From Dipetalonema caudispina (taxonomy: Eukaryota > Nematoda > Chromadorea > Rhabditida > Onchocercidae): 64,000 nucleotides of DNA. The stretch is from contig JABVXV010000122.1 in NCBI GenBank assembly GCA_013365325.1, forward strand, positions 62,001-126,000. Reading direction: 5' to 3'. A model generated the notes under the pieces. The model did not search any database and was not told the DNA's origin. It worked only from the letters and a program-made list of their open reading frames with translations. Each line of letters starts with the position of its first letter. Within the stretch, counting starts at the first letter, position 1. Position numbers and translations under genes: made by a program. Shown one piece after another: positions 52,676 through 63,923 of the stretch.

Positions 52676-54064
52676 ATGGAAAGTATGATGGGACATACGC
52701 ATATTTCAGTTCCTCGTGATAAGATGTTACTTTTGGATCATCAAACATTTTCATCAAGTGATTGTTATCACTGTACATCATCATCATCATCATCATCGTC
52801 ATTATCAACATCATCATCATCATCATCATCATCATCGTCATGCTCATCGTCGGAGTATGATGGTGATGAATGTGATGGTGATTTTTCACCACGTGCATTA
52901 TTAACAATGGCAATTCAACGACGTCGGATTATTTACAACAGTAAGGAACGTGATCTAAGACGAGAATTGCTGCATACAAGTTTCATTCAATCGTTGTGCA
53001 AACATCTTGGTGAGCGTCGTGCCAAACGGCATCAACAACGACGTGCTGCCAAACGTCATCGTAGGAGGAGCAGTCGAGAGAATCGGAAACGTGAGTACTC
53101 GTCGTCGTCCTGCGGGTCGGAGTCTAATTTTCGAGTTAAATCCCACCCGGCGATCATCATGGATGATTTTTCGGGATGTTTGGATTTGCCTGCTAGTGAG
53201 CCAGAAAAAGGAGGTGGAGGTGAAAACGGTGAAACAGTCCGGTTTGATGGTTATAGCGACAATTTATACAGTTTATTGCAACAAGATAACTGTGTTCAGT
53301 TGCCTTTGTCGAATGTTATGGAAGCTGATAATATGTTGATTGAACCACCACCACCACCGCCACCGGTTTGTTTCAAGAAGTCACGTTATAATCAGTCGGA
53401 TGCGGATCCGTTTGGCTTAGATGCATTATTCGATGAATTATATGGCAAAACGATGGTTGCATCAGGTTGGTGTCGTCATTATCTTGTTTTGTTTTTTGGG
53501 TATATTGCTTCGTTGAAATCTCTAAATTCTGAAGCCTTTTGCGTCACAGTTTTTCCGGAATTGTGAAGTCCCGAAACTCGGGAGGAATTTGTATGGTGGA
53601 TGATGGCACATCTTAGATAAGCTATGTATGGTGTTAGGGTTTGTTTGGTTTGTGATATTGTTTCAGTTTCCAATTGTTTTGCGTTGAAAAATAAAAAAAA
53701 CCACACCTTTCGATGTGCGATGCTAAACGCGATCGAAGTGGCCCAGGCCCAGCATTCTGTTCCAGGATACTATATCTTCTGTTAACAGTAACATTGATTT
53801 TGCATCAGAGTTTCTCCAAAGCTCTTGTTTTCCTCTCAAGTAATACTTTACCTTTGAACATATTTCGGAGCTTTTTAGATAGGATGTTAAATTCGTGGAA
53901 ATTCGCTTTCTGCCAATTTTAGCTTGTTGCAAACTGATATTTTGTATATCTGAATTTCTTTTCAGGATATAGAGATAGCGATCAGGAAACGAGAAGTGTT
54001 ACACATGAAACAGCTATTGCAGTTGGATACTCGTAATCACATGGTAGTCCGGTATTGGAATTAA
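52676..54064 (+). CDS. Ser-rich nuclear-type protein with a probable SERTA motif
   Basis: Exon 1 (52676-53455) and exon 2 (53966-54064) give 292 residues. After a short N-terminus there is a run of about 25 residues that are nearly all Ser, encoded by TCA/TCG repeats. Then ALLTMAIQRRRIIYNSKERD with the following LRRELLHTSFIQSLCKHL can be aligned without gaps to the SERTA domain of SERTAD/CDCA4 proteins (pattern LxxxSLxKL...EPxLxxxVLIxNxLRxIxxE). A basic region (RRAAKRHRRRSSRENRKR) looks like a nuclear localisation signal. Later come a seven-proline run and DPFGLDALFDELYG, an acidic-hydrophobic patch typical of coactivator-binding segments. SERTA proteins are transcription coregulators linked to E2F and PHD/bromodomain factors. 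Splicing at ATG|GTTGCA joins in phase to IAIRKREVLHMKQLL; without it the frame ends at 53566. The family call is tentative; the gene itself is well supported. Confidence 0.6.
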
Positions 54065-55989
54065 CGGGATTTCTCGACAGATGCTGCTTATTTGTTCAAT
54101 GTTGAGGAATTGGAAAAAGGTTTAAAGATGTAAACCTCAGTGATCTCAGAGTGTGTACATATTTTGCTCAACTTGTTGTTTTATTTTTAGGATTCATTGT
54201 CGTAATTTAAAAGATGCAAAGTGTGCCGGTTTCTGGAGTTATGGAGCAAACTGAGTTTGAGATTCGTCAGGAGAATTTTGAAGTTGGCTTCCATAAGACC
54301 TTATAGATTGGGTTTCGCTCTACATAATTTGATTATTGCCTTTTTTTTTTTAATTTCGATGTTCATTGTATTGTATTGACAATTATTTTCTTGCTCACAT
54401 AAAATTTTACGTAATAGAAGATTACACGTTAAATGTGCTGAAGACATTTAGGCTGTTGGAAGAGACGATGTGTCGCCAGTGGTACAGAAGCCAGTTATCA
54501 ATATCAGGGGAACCAGTGCTGGTTATGTGGGGTTGATTTTGGTTCTGTGGAAAAGAAATAGTGAGACTAGATTCTAAACATTTTTCAAAGATTTGGGTCA
54601 CGAGAAAGTTGCTTTTTTGCTTTTTTCAGTTTGAAGGTTTTTTGGAGGACTACGGAGAAGTCTTCGGTTGCAGTGTGTGTTGGCAGGACAGTGTTGTTGC
54701 GACGCGATATTTGTAATAGTAGGAGTATGGTTCGTTCAGTAGTCCGAAATATTTTTTCATAGAACGTAAGGAAAGAGTTTAATATATTGAAAATTTTTGG
54801 GATTAGCTTGCCTTTATTGCAGCATTCCTCGATGACGTGAGTGATTGTTAGTTTTCAAAGTAAACTAAGAATGTAATTGTTTAAATTATCTTACTCCACT
54901 GTTTCAAAAAAGGTCAGTGGTGTTGGGCAAGATTTTAAAGAGAATCTCAGGAACAGGATTATGTAAATTTGTAGAAGTTTTTTGGGATTTGAAATAACGA
55001 ATGCTCTGTTGTCGATTTCGCCTAGATTTTTCCAACTGCTGCTGGCTGAGGAAAATGAATATATGAATGCAGCAAGAGAAAGATGGTTGTTCACATTTCG
55101 ACGCACTTTATCGTTTGACTTTTTTCCAAATGTCTCAATCGTATTTTCATAATTGTTTAACACTGTTACCGGGTTTATGAAAATATGTTTTTAGATTGGA
55201 GTTAACAGGCATGTTTAATGAAATAAAGGTGAAGGTGATCCAAATGTCTTTACTTGCACCACAAGAAAGTGACGCATTTCCTAAATGTAAAAGTGAATCG
55301 GTGAGGGCCATAGAGGCAATGTGATCATATTTCGTTTCTCTTCATGCGTGTTTGGACCACCTTTTTAGGAATGATCATGAGCTGCTTTTCCTGACAAAAA
55401 ACCTTACTTTAGTGGCCATGAGCAGGGACTTTATATGAGTATCAGTAGGCACCGGTATCATAACGAATTATTCCGAAAGCTGTGCTTTTATTGATGGACA
55501 AAATGATTCTAGAGAGTAACAATCAGTGTATGCAATAATTGTTTTAATTGGTTCCGAAAAACATGGGAACACCAAGAACAAAAACGACAACAACTTGAAG
55601 TGAGACATACATAGATTTTATGAGACATACAATTTCAAAACTTCTAATTGATAATCCGTTACCACAAGACGGATTCAGTTGTGGAAGTGATTATTTTCTT
55701 AAGCCTTTTGTCTTGATAAGTAATTGGAAATGCGATGATTCTGGTTTCCTTTGAAGTTAAGATGTTAAGTTGATACGCATATTTGTGAGTGAAGAACATG
55801 ATAAGGGAGTACAGTGTCATAGTAGTGGAAGTTCTCTAAATTCGAATTGTGACGAATGATAATTTCTAGATACATAGAACGGAAATTGACAGTTAACATT
55901 TAGATTCCATTCAAGGAATGAAATTCTGAGGCTAGGTCTTACCAAATTAGGAATACTTTCAGCCCGAATTCTTAGTAGGCTTCATCATC
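54065..55989. other. Convergent region between the SERTA-like gene and the second OSR1/SPAK-like gene
   Basis: About 1.9 kb, somewhat less AT-rich than other intergenic DNA. Open frames here show no family resemblance or splice structure that I could support. It presumably holds the two converging 3'UTRs. Confidence 0.45.
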
Positions 55990-58900
55990 CTAATGGGATA
56001 CCCTATGATCCGTAATATAACACCAAATACTGATGCAAATCTCCAGAACGGTTACAAATTTTTTGTATTTTTCAATAACAAAGGCGAAGTATTTGCCTTC
56101 GAGATCCTGACGTTGTGCAGCAGCAGCAACTTTCCATAGGTCTGCCGCAACAATCACTACATGTTTGGGTTCCAACTTTCGCTGTTTAACGAGTTGGAAG
56201 AGTTGGTCTTCGATCGAACATTTACAGTTGTAAAATATATCTTCTGCCATTAGAACCCTTTCGGAACGAATTTCGTTTTCTACACATTGTGTGATACTGA
56301 TAGACTGAAAGGACACAGTTGTAGTTTTACTACAAACTGTTCATAAATTAAAAGTTGTCATAATAGAAATTCGGTACAATTTTTTTTTTTTTTTTTTTAG
56401 CATAATAATTGGTTGAATGAATCAGTGATTGAAATAATTTGAAGTGATTAAACTTTAAGCTGTTTCCAGTTTCCAATTGAATCAGGGTAGTTATTTGACA
56501 ACTTGTTTGATGTGACGTTTTCCTTTTTACAGATATTATATGGAACGATCGATATGATAAACTAGATGGATTTTATGTTTGTTAAGCGATAACTAACTAT
56601 TTACTAAATCAATATCGCTGATCGATTGGTAAATTTTCACCAGGGAGAAAAAAAGAACCATTAAAGATTTTATTGGAAGTAGCAAATTTTTTTCCGATAT
56701 TCTTTTCTTTTCTCTTTAGAGTAAGAAATTTGTGATGGAAAGAAATGAATGGAAAAAGCATTGAAATCAAACGGCTTCTTTATTACCAATTTTTTTTTCA
56801 TTTTTTAAGTATATGATTTCTTCTATTTAATATGCCATAAAAGTATCTTATAATTATTGTGGGTATTATTGTTATTATATATTGTGAAAAGATGGATACC
56901 ATCGATAATTCTGCATTTGGCAAAGCTCTTGTTGGTACGTGATGAGGCGTTTTGTTTACCCGATTGATCCGTTGTTCATCTACGTCAATATCAAAATCCC
57001 ATACAACATTTGGTGCCTCGTTTTCCAAATTCTAAAGAAATCTATGGATTACATGTCATTTCAAGAATAATTATAAAGACGTGTTATAAGTGATTTCAAA
57101 TAAACAATTAAGTCGAAATTGAATTTATTTATAGAAGAAATCGAGGAAGAGGGAATAGAACTCGTCTAAATAAATCATTATTATTGTTTAATTATTGGGT
57201 AACTTTTGAAAATAAACGGATTAATTAACATTAACTTTCTGTTTAATATTGAACCAATTTCAATACATATCTATTTATAAAATGATCATTTTTTCGACTA
57301 ATGAAATTTTTACTAAAAAGGAAAATGTCACTTGCTTCATCAACATCAGTAATTGGTGGAAGATGTCTGCTTGAGCTTTTTGTATCACTTGATGATGATG
57401 ATGATGAAGATGATTGAGATCCAAGTAATGTATGCGTAAGATATTCACCATTTCGAGCTTTAGCAGTGATAAATGGATGAGTGATAAGTTTTTTTATTGA
57501 CCATCTTTCCTTTGCATGTTTCTATAATCAAATTTATCATAATCATAAAGGAATTTGGAAAATTCACAACGATAATTGATTTGGAAGAAAATTTCTTCAA
57601 CACTGATCAATCGATTTCATTATCTTCCAGACAAAAAAAAAAAAAGTGCATTGATAAAGGAACTTAATGATAAGTTATCAACCAAATCTATCGTATGTTA
57701 TTTTTATAATTTTCATCATTCTCCTCATCTGATTTATCGATTATCGTTAATTGTTTTTATTTTTTTTTTTTTCACTCCAAATTATACCTCCTCCTCCTAC
57801 CAAAAAAAAAAAAAGTATTCAATTACATAATTTTATCCAGAAAGAAAAGTATTTAATTATATAATTATGAATTATATATATTATAAATATAGTAATGTAA
57901 AATTTACTTTATATTTTCCGAATGTTATATGCATTATATATATACCTTTAAACATGATGCAAGGAAATGACGATATTGTCTTCCATATTCACGATAATCA
58001 CGAAATTCATACATGTCTAAAGTTGGCGGAGTATTTTCTCGAATCCATTTTACCGTCTGAAAAATTCTTTTTAATTTTTCGTATTATTCAAATTTTTCCT
58101 GTAGGATAATTTTTAATTGTATTGATTCACAATTATATAATTAATTTTATTATGTATTAATTTTAATTGTATTCTTTTTTCTTTTCCTTCTTTCTTTCTT
58201 TCCTACTCTCACCACTCATTTCTTTTTTTTTCTTTATCAGTTATGCAACAAACATATCACTTTTGTTAATTGTTTTTATTTTCATTTTTTAATTAAAAAT
58301 TTAAAAAATCTGAATTCCAAAATGTTGAAACTAAAAGCTAAAAATTTCACCTCAGTGGAAAAGAAAAGAAATTCATAACTTAACAATACTTGATCCAAAT
58401 GAATATACTATATCATACAAGCATATATATGTATATATTATTTTGTTTTTCAAATTTTTTAAAAATGATAAATTATATTACATTTACATGAAATTTTCTT
58501 CGTTGTAATTTCATTATTTCAAAAATTCAACTTTTAATTCTTGTCAAAAATATAACTAACCATACTAGCTACTGCATTATGATATGGTGGATAACCAGCT
58601 ACCATTTCCAGTGCTGTTATACCTAAACTCCAAATATCAGCATTAAATGTATAAGCATCCTTTTCTAAATCATCCCAATGTAAAACAGCTACTTCTGGTG
58701 CTAAATAACATACTGTTCCTGGCATAGTTTTTCTTGTCCTCTGCAAAAAATAATTATTAGCCAGTAATAATAATAATAATTGTAAAAATAAAAGCTAAGT
58801 AGTAATTATGTACTGAAATACAAAATTAAATCAGTAAATAAATCAAACAAACAAAATTAATAAGCAAAAAGGAGAAAAAAAAAAAAAAAATTGCAAATAA

Positions 58901-60428
58901 ATAATATATCAATATAGTAGACTATTCTTTTCTTTAATTTTCTTTCTTTTATAACAATAATTAAAGGTAAATTTAATTTACTAATTTTTCCAAAATCTTT
59001 TTTGAATTTAGTACTTTCGAAAATTTTAATTTATAACAATTAAATTTTTTCGAGAATGTATATGTAAGTGTATGATTAATGCATGTATAATAAATGTATA
59101 CCTCTTCTGATTCGATCCAAACTGAAGGACCAAAATCACCAAGTTGAACATTTCCTTCTGATGATATCAAAATGTTTGAAGCCTAAAGATTTAATCTTTT
59201 TTTTTTTTTTTTCTTAAAAAAAAGAGAAGTCAATCGGATAATTTTGTTATTTTTTCTACATTTCAAAATGTATAGAATCATTTGTTAGAACTGCTTATTA
59301 TTCTTTTATTTTCTTATACAAATTCTAAAGGAAGAAATCCATTGTTATACATGGATGAAATTTTGTTTTTCAGAATAAATGTCCATAATTGATTTCATTT
59401 AATCCGATTATCGTTTTAAAGGTTAACTGTAAATCATTAGTTGTATCATTTATAACACAATGTGCTATATTTTATTCAAGCTAATACACAACACAAAATT
59501 AATTAATTAGGAAGAATTGATGAGGAATTAATTAATTACCTTAACATCACCATGAATAAGTTGACTGTTATGGATATATTCTAATGCAATTAAAATTTCT
59601 TTTAGTATTGTAGCAATTATAGGTTGAGCTAGTACACCTTTGGTAAGTGAATAACGACCACCTAATAACTAAAATAAGAAATGAATTAATGAAAATTTAT
59701 AATTAATTAGTATTAATTAACAAACCAATAGTAATGTTAATATATTCGTGAACTGAACAGTTTTTTCTCCTAGCATAATTTGATTTTAAACTTATTCGAT
59801 TCCAATAAGCTTCACTTTTTATCTAATATTTAATAGCATCATAATTAATTGATTGAACCTATTGTTACTAATTAATAAATTAAGAAAAAGAAAAAAACGA
59901 CAGAAGGAGAAAAGAATGGCAAAAGAAATTAACATTATGCAAATAATGGCAGATGTATTATGTAATAAACAAAATGAAGTTATAATTATTAAACTATATT
60001 TTTATTATTTATGCAAAATTATGCATAAACATTTTAAAATATTATTCGCATTTCAGAATTATTTCTATTCTAATATGTTAAAGATTATTTAAATACTAAA
60101 TTCACACCACTTAAATTAATTAGTTGGGTTAAAATTTTGATGTTAAATTCATTTTGATCTATATGGAAAATTATATACATATAAGAATTTAAATCTTGCA
60201 TAAAAATTATTTATATGTAATCTTTAAATATAATTACTTATGTATAATCTTTGAGCAATGATTGAATTTTAGTTTGTCAAGCTGTCTAATATTTACCAAA
60301 ATTTGGCGATCCATAATTTGTCGCAAACTTCCACGATTAAGCAATCGCATCACTATCCACATATTTTTCCCCACGTAAAATGACGTATAATAGCTAACAA
60401 TGTTTGGATGTCTACATGCTTTTAGTGC

Positions 60429-60459
<31 letters not shown>

Positions 60460-61231
60460 CAAAAAAAAATTGAAATTAAATTAAATGTATCTGTAAATTA
60501 AATATCCCTAATAAAGAATGATTTAATATATTTAAATCAGAATTCTTCTTCCTATTCTTTTCTTAAATGTAAATTTTTGATGTTTAAAAATTTCACCATT
60601 TTAAACTTTCAAAAAATGTGAAATTGTTGTAAATGAAAGAATACCTTAATTTCATCTGCTAATCGTGTTAAATCATAATTTTCTAAATTAATACGTTTCA
60701 TTGCACATATTTCGTCTCGTTCCGTATAAACACCCTGAAAATGATTTTTTTTTTTTTTTTTTTTTTTTTCTGTTGTTGTTGTTTACAAAATTTCATAGGA
60801 AAATTAAAAATTTTTTAGAAATTGTTATCAAAATTAATAAAAAAGGAAAAGTTCATTTCTATTTTAATTATTTCAAAATCATATTTTATCATTTTCATAT
60901 CAAATCATCGATAATTTATAAAAGAATAAGTTTAATGAGCATTTATTGTGAACTTTTATTAACAAGATACGATACTATTCAAGGTTTGAATTAAAAAAAA
61001 AAAAAAAAAAAAAAAGTAAAAAAGAAATTATCATTATAAAATGATAACCTATAATCGGATGTTATGCCTAAATGAATAACCTGATATTATACCGAAATGA
61101 ATAACACAATATTATAGCGAGGTAAATAGCTGGATACTACATACCGTAATGGATAACCGGATACTAAGTCGAAATAAATAACCGGACATCATATCAAAAT
61201 GAATGACCGGATATTATACCGAACAATCCTA

Positions 61232-61267
<36 letters not shown>

Positions 61268-61867
61268 TTTTATAAATTCATCATTTCTTTTCATTTCTTA
61301 CATACTAAATTATTTTTTGGAACAGAAATATCGAAATAAATTTATTCTTTCGTCAATTTTATCCAATTTTTTTTTTTTTTTCGTCTAATATTAATAAAAA
61401 TCCAATATTAATTTATCATACAAATTTCATTATTGACTATAAAAATTTTAAATTTTTAAAAGAAACAGAAACCAAATTTTACATTATTTCACTTATTATA
61501 TAAAAATGCCAACAACAACAACAAAATTTTCAGGTTAGCCAAGTTTAGCTTTTAAACATTAGTGGAAAGAAAAACTGGAACGAAACAAAAATAAAATATA
61601 AATTAATGAATTATATCAATATAATATAACCCTATAAATGGTAGTTGCTGAACCATTTCCAATAATTTCTTCCAATCTATACTCTTCCCTATTTGTTGGC
61701 CATGAAAATTCTTCCACATTTTGTTGAATTTTTGATGATCCCTCAGATTCTTCCAATTTATACTCTTCCCTGTTTGTTGATCGAGAAAATTCTTCCACAT
61801 TTTGTTGAATTTTTGATGATTCCCCAGATTCTTCCGCCATTTTTGCTTCACTTTCAGCCATAACCAT
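55990..61867 (-). CDS. Diverged OSR1/SPAK-like kinase, paralogue of gck-3
   Basis: Second Ste20 kinase of the OSR1/SPAK type. Ten exons, all phase 0: 61631-61867, 60645-60734, 60297-60428, 59540-59668, 59102-59182, 58561-58740, 57946-58056, 57345-57521, 56900-57031, 55990-56304, giving 527 residues. The glycine loop is IIGNGSATTIYR, the ATP lysine K92 (CAMKRINLE), DFG 212-214, T-loop KTMPGTVCYLAPE with T228, and DIWSLGITALEMVAGYPPYH follows. Oddities: the catalytic loop reads HGDVK (192-196) instead of HRDVK; residues 13-66 are two copies of a 27-residue unit; the S-motif serine is missing before VVWDFDID; the CCT domain keeps EPKHVVIVAADLWKV but its second half is unlike the family. Lysine, catalytic Asp and DFG are present, so it may still be active, unlike STRAD pseudokinases. 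The start could be 61867 or 61861. Confidence 0.85.
60429..60459. repeat. Poly-A/T tract at an exon edge
   Basis: Some 30 A bases on the plus strand (T on the gene strand) form the polypyrimidine tract directly before exon 3 of the OSR1/SPAK-like gene. Confidence 0.8.
61044..61225. repeat. Degenerate minisatellite in intron 1 of the OSR1/SPAK-like gene
   Basis: The phrase 'aatgaataaccggatattataccg' and its variants recur about every 28-30 bases, some six times, with many substitutions. A (TA)n run follows almost immediately (61230-61265). Confidence 0.8.
61230..61265. repeat. (TA)n microsatellite
   Basis: About sixteen TA units between the minisatellite and exon 1 of the OSR1/SPAK-like gene. 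Confidence 0.9.
61670..61831 (-). repeat. 81-bp tandem duplication inside coding exon 1
   Basis: Two in-frame copies encode SSKIQQNVEEFSRSTNREEY and SSKIQQNVEEFSWPTNREEY with flanks, residues 13-39 and 40-66. The second copy lines up with the start of the kinase domain in gck-3 ([13 protein letters not shown]), so the first is an added copy of the domain edge. Most differences between copies change amino acids (RS/WP, K/R, GE/EG). Confidence 0.92.
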
Positions 61868-63189
61868 ATATTGCCACAACAATTCAATTGTGGGTAGTAA
61901 TGAACCAAGATAGAAATTATTACTTTAAGCGCGTTTTAGGTGAGCAAATTCTTTATCAAAAGTAGAGAGAAGAATATTCTGGAATAAATAATACCTATTT
62001 ATTGGGGGTAAAAAAAAAAAAAGAAAAATTGGATGAAGAAAAAAGCTAAAAAAAAAAAAAGAAGAAAAAAGGCTACTTTTTTATTATATTGATCTATCCA
62101 AATTTTATTATAATGAATAAATAATATAAACATTCCATTTATTCGAATTTTACTTTAAATTATTGTCAAATGTGATTTAATTGTTTTATTGCTTTAAAAA
62201 TTTGGTACTTCATTTAAACCCCTCCTCCCTAAAATTCATATATACATATATTTTTTTTCATTTTTTAACATTGGAAACTAACTCATTTTCATTAATTTAG
62301 ATTAATTCAATTCAAAACAATGAGATTGTACTAATCTACTTGAACTGAATGAAAATGGGAAAAGTGGAAAACTTCGAAATATTTGCAAAAGCTATAAAGA
62401 AATGCTTTGTTTTTATTGCAATACCGTATTTCCATTATTTTTTTTTAATGTAATGACATGTGCTGTGATATTCGAAAGGATAGTAAGCGTATTTATATTG
62501 CTTTTCAACTATTTTATGAAGGAATATTTTACAACGATTAATTGATGAGTAACAATAAAGTAAATGATGATATAACAGGTAAATGTACAAATTACACAAA
62601 AAAAATGATAACCGGCATAACCAACTTTCTATCCCATACACATCCATTATTCTTTCCTTTTTTATTCTTAGATAATTTTTCTCACAATTTCCATGATTTT
62701 GAGTTTGATTCCGATTCTCTGAGCTTTATTTCCAAAACTGTCAACTACTCTGTCAGCTTAGAAAATCACTTCGATTTTCATCTTTCAAGATCACTTATTT
62801 TGTAACTCTGATTAGTACCGGTACCATATTCTTGAAGTCTATAAGACACTAATTTAAGTATTTACACCCTAACATCTGAAATACTTCCATAACAATAAGT
62901 TAAACAACATTATCAGCTATACCAATAAACTATTAATTCAGACAGTTTAATTGGCATATATTAAAAATAATCTTAATTATTAACTAAAAACATGAACTGT
63001 AAATAAAACCTGAATTATCTATTCGTCACAACGAAAATGCACCACAAATAACCCGGTGGAAAATTATCACGATAGCTAAGTAATATCAATGATTGTAACC
63101 TCAATGTTATTACATGCTCCACTACTGCTCCTGTTGTTACTACTAATTTCGTGCTGTCGTCGATGTTGTTTCCATGTTTAGTGCATTGA
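61868..63189. other. Region between the OSR1/SPAK-like gene and coq-6
   Basis: Both flanking genes run on the minus strand, so this holds the coq-6 3' end and the promoter of the OSR1/SPAK-like gene. AT-rich, with a Lys-codon-like A-rich stretch near 62010-62065. An 87-residue plus-strand frame at 62542-62805 has no recognisable similarity and I do not call it a gene. Confidence 0.4.
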
Positions 63190-63923
63190 TTACGTTGACG
63201 TCCGATGAACGATAAGGTCCTGTAATTTTTTGACAAAAGTAAGATAAGATTGCTATTGAATGATAAAATAACAGGTTATTATGAATCAAAGCAATCTTTG
63301 TTCTACAAAAATATTCTATTAAATAAGACAACCAAACAAACAAGAAATAATGCAAATGAAATGTTCCGGAAGATGTTTTTCTAAAGAAAAATGAGATAAC
63401 ATGAATTAACAGCGTTCTCAAATTTTGCCGAAGAAGATAGAAAATATATAAAGATGAGCGCAAGTTTGAACTTTTATTTTTGCATTTGCAAATTACAAAT
63501 CTCAGTATACCCAAGAAAAATGATTATTTTGATGTTTATAAAAAATTGCTAAAACAATTGCAGAAACAAAAACATACTTTTAAAGGTGTGAATCTATCGA
63601 CCATGTTAAGACCAAAGGAACGTATAAGTACAAGTGGTGTACTACTCGTCAAATAAAGTCTATTCAACCAATCGCATGCCACTTGTACAGGTACATTTCG
63701 TCGCTGTGCTTCTGTATCATAATCAGACAAATACGTAAGAGAACCTGAAATATCCGTCGGAATTGTAATTCTTCCCAAATAAAGAAAATTTGACAAAATT
63801 GATTTACCTAAATCACCTCCATCAATTACACACTGCTCCAGGCAATTTAACAATATTTTCACATCACTCCATCCCAGATTAACTCCTTGTCCAGCCAACG
63901 GATGAGTACGATGAGCCGCATCT
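63190..63923 (-). CDS. coq-6: COQ6 ubiquinone biosynthesis monooxygenase, C-terminal part
   Basis: FAD-dependent monooxygenase of the mitochondrial CoQ synthome that hydroxylates the benzoquinone ring at C5. Only the last three exons lie in the window: 63808-63923, 63578-63744 and 63190-63219; the gene continues past the right edge. The first of them has [20 protein letters not shown], the conserved FAD-ribityl motif of the UbiH/COQ6 family (GDAAHxxHPxAGQGxNxG). The next reads [17 protein letters not shown] and [18 protein letters not shown] sequence ([20 protein letters not shown]), as in human COQ6. The last exon adds nine residues (DLIVHRTST) after TPLK, matching the family's short tail. 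Phases agree throughout. The exon just upstream was not resolved in the last 77 bases. Confidence 0.92.

Noticed and set aside
52614..52913. 99-residue Met/His-rich minus-strand frame
   Set aside because: Antisense reading of the TCA serine repeat in the SERTA-like gene.
53456..53566. Unspliced C-terminus of the SERTA-like protein
   Set aside because: The read-through is hydrophobic and unstructured in composition, whereas splicing at 53455 to 53966 gives an in-phase, charged, protein-like end.
54891..55163. 90-residue minus-strand frame between two convergent genes
   Set aside because: No recognisable domain, no fitting splice sites and codon use like non-coding DNA.
55990..61867. Reading the second kinase as a STRAD-type pseudokinase
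   Set aside because: It keeps the ATP lysine, catalytic Asp, DFG and a CCT remnant, and matches gck-3 exon by exon; STRAD lacks HRD-Asp and a CCT domain.
55990..61867. Calling the second kinase a pseudogene
   Set aside because: All ten exons are open and in phase over 527 codons with intact splice sites, which argues against decay.
62542..62805. 87-residue plus-strand frame upstream of the OSR1/SPAK-like gene
   Set aside because: Starts with ATG but has no similarity I recognise and no exon context; kept only as a remark.
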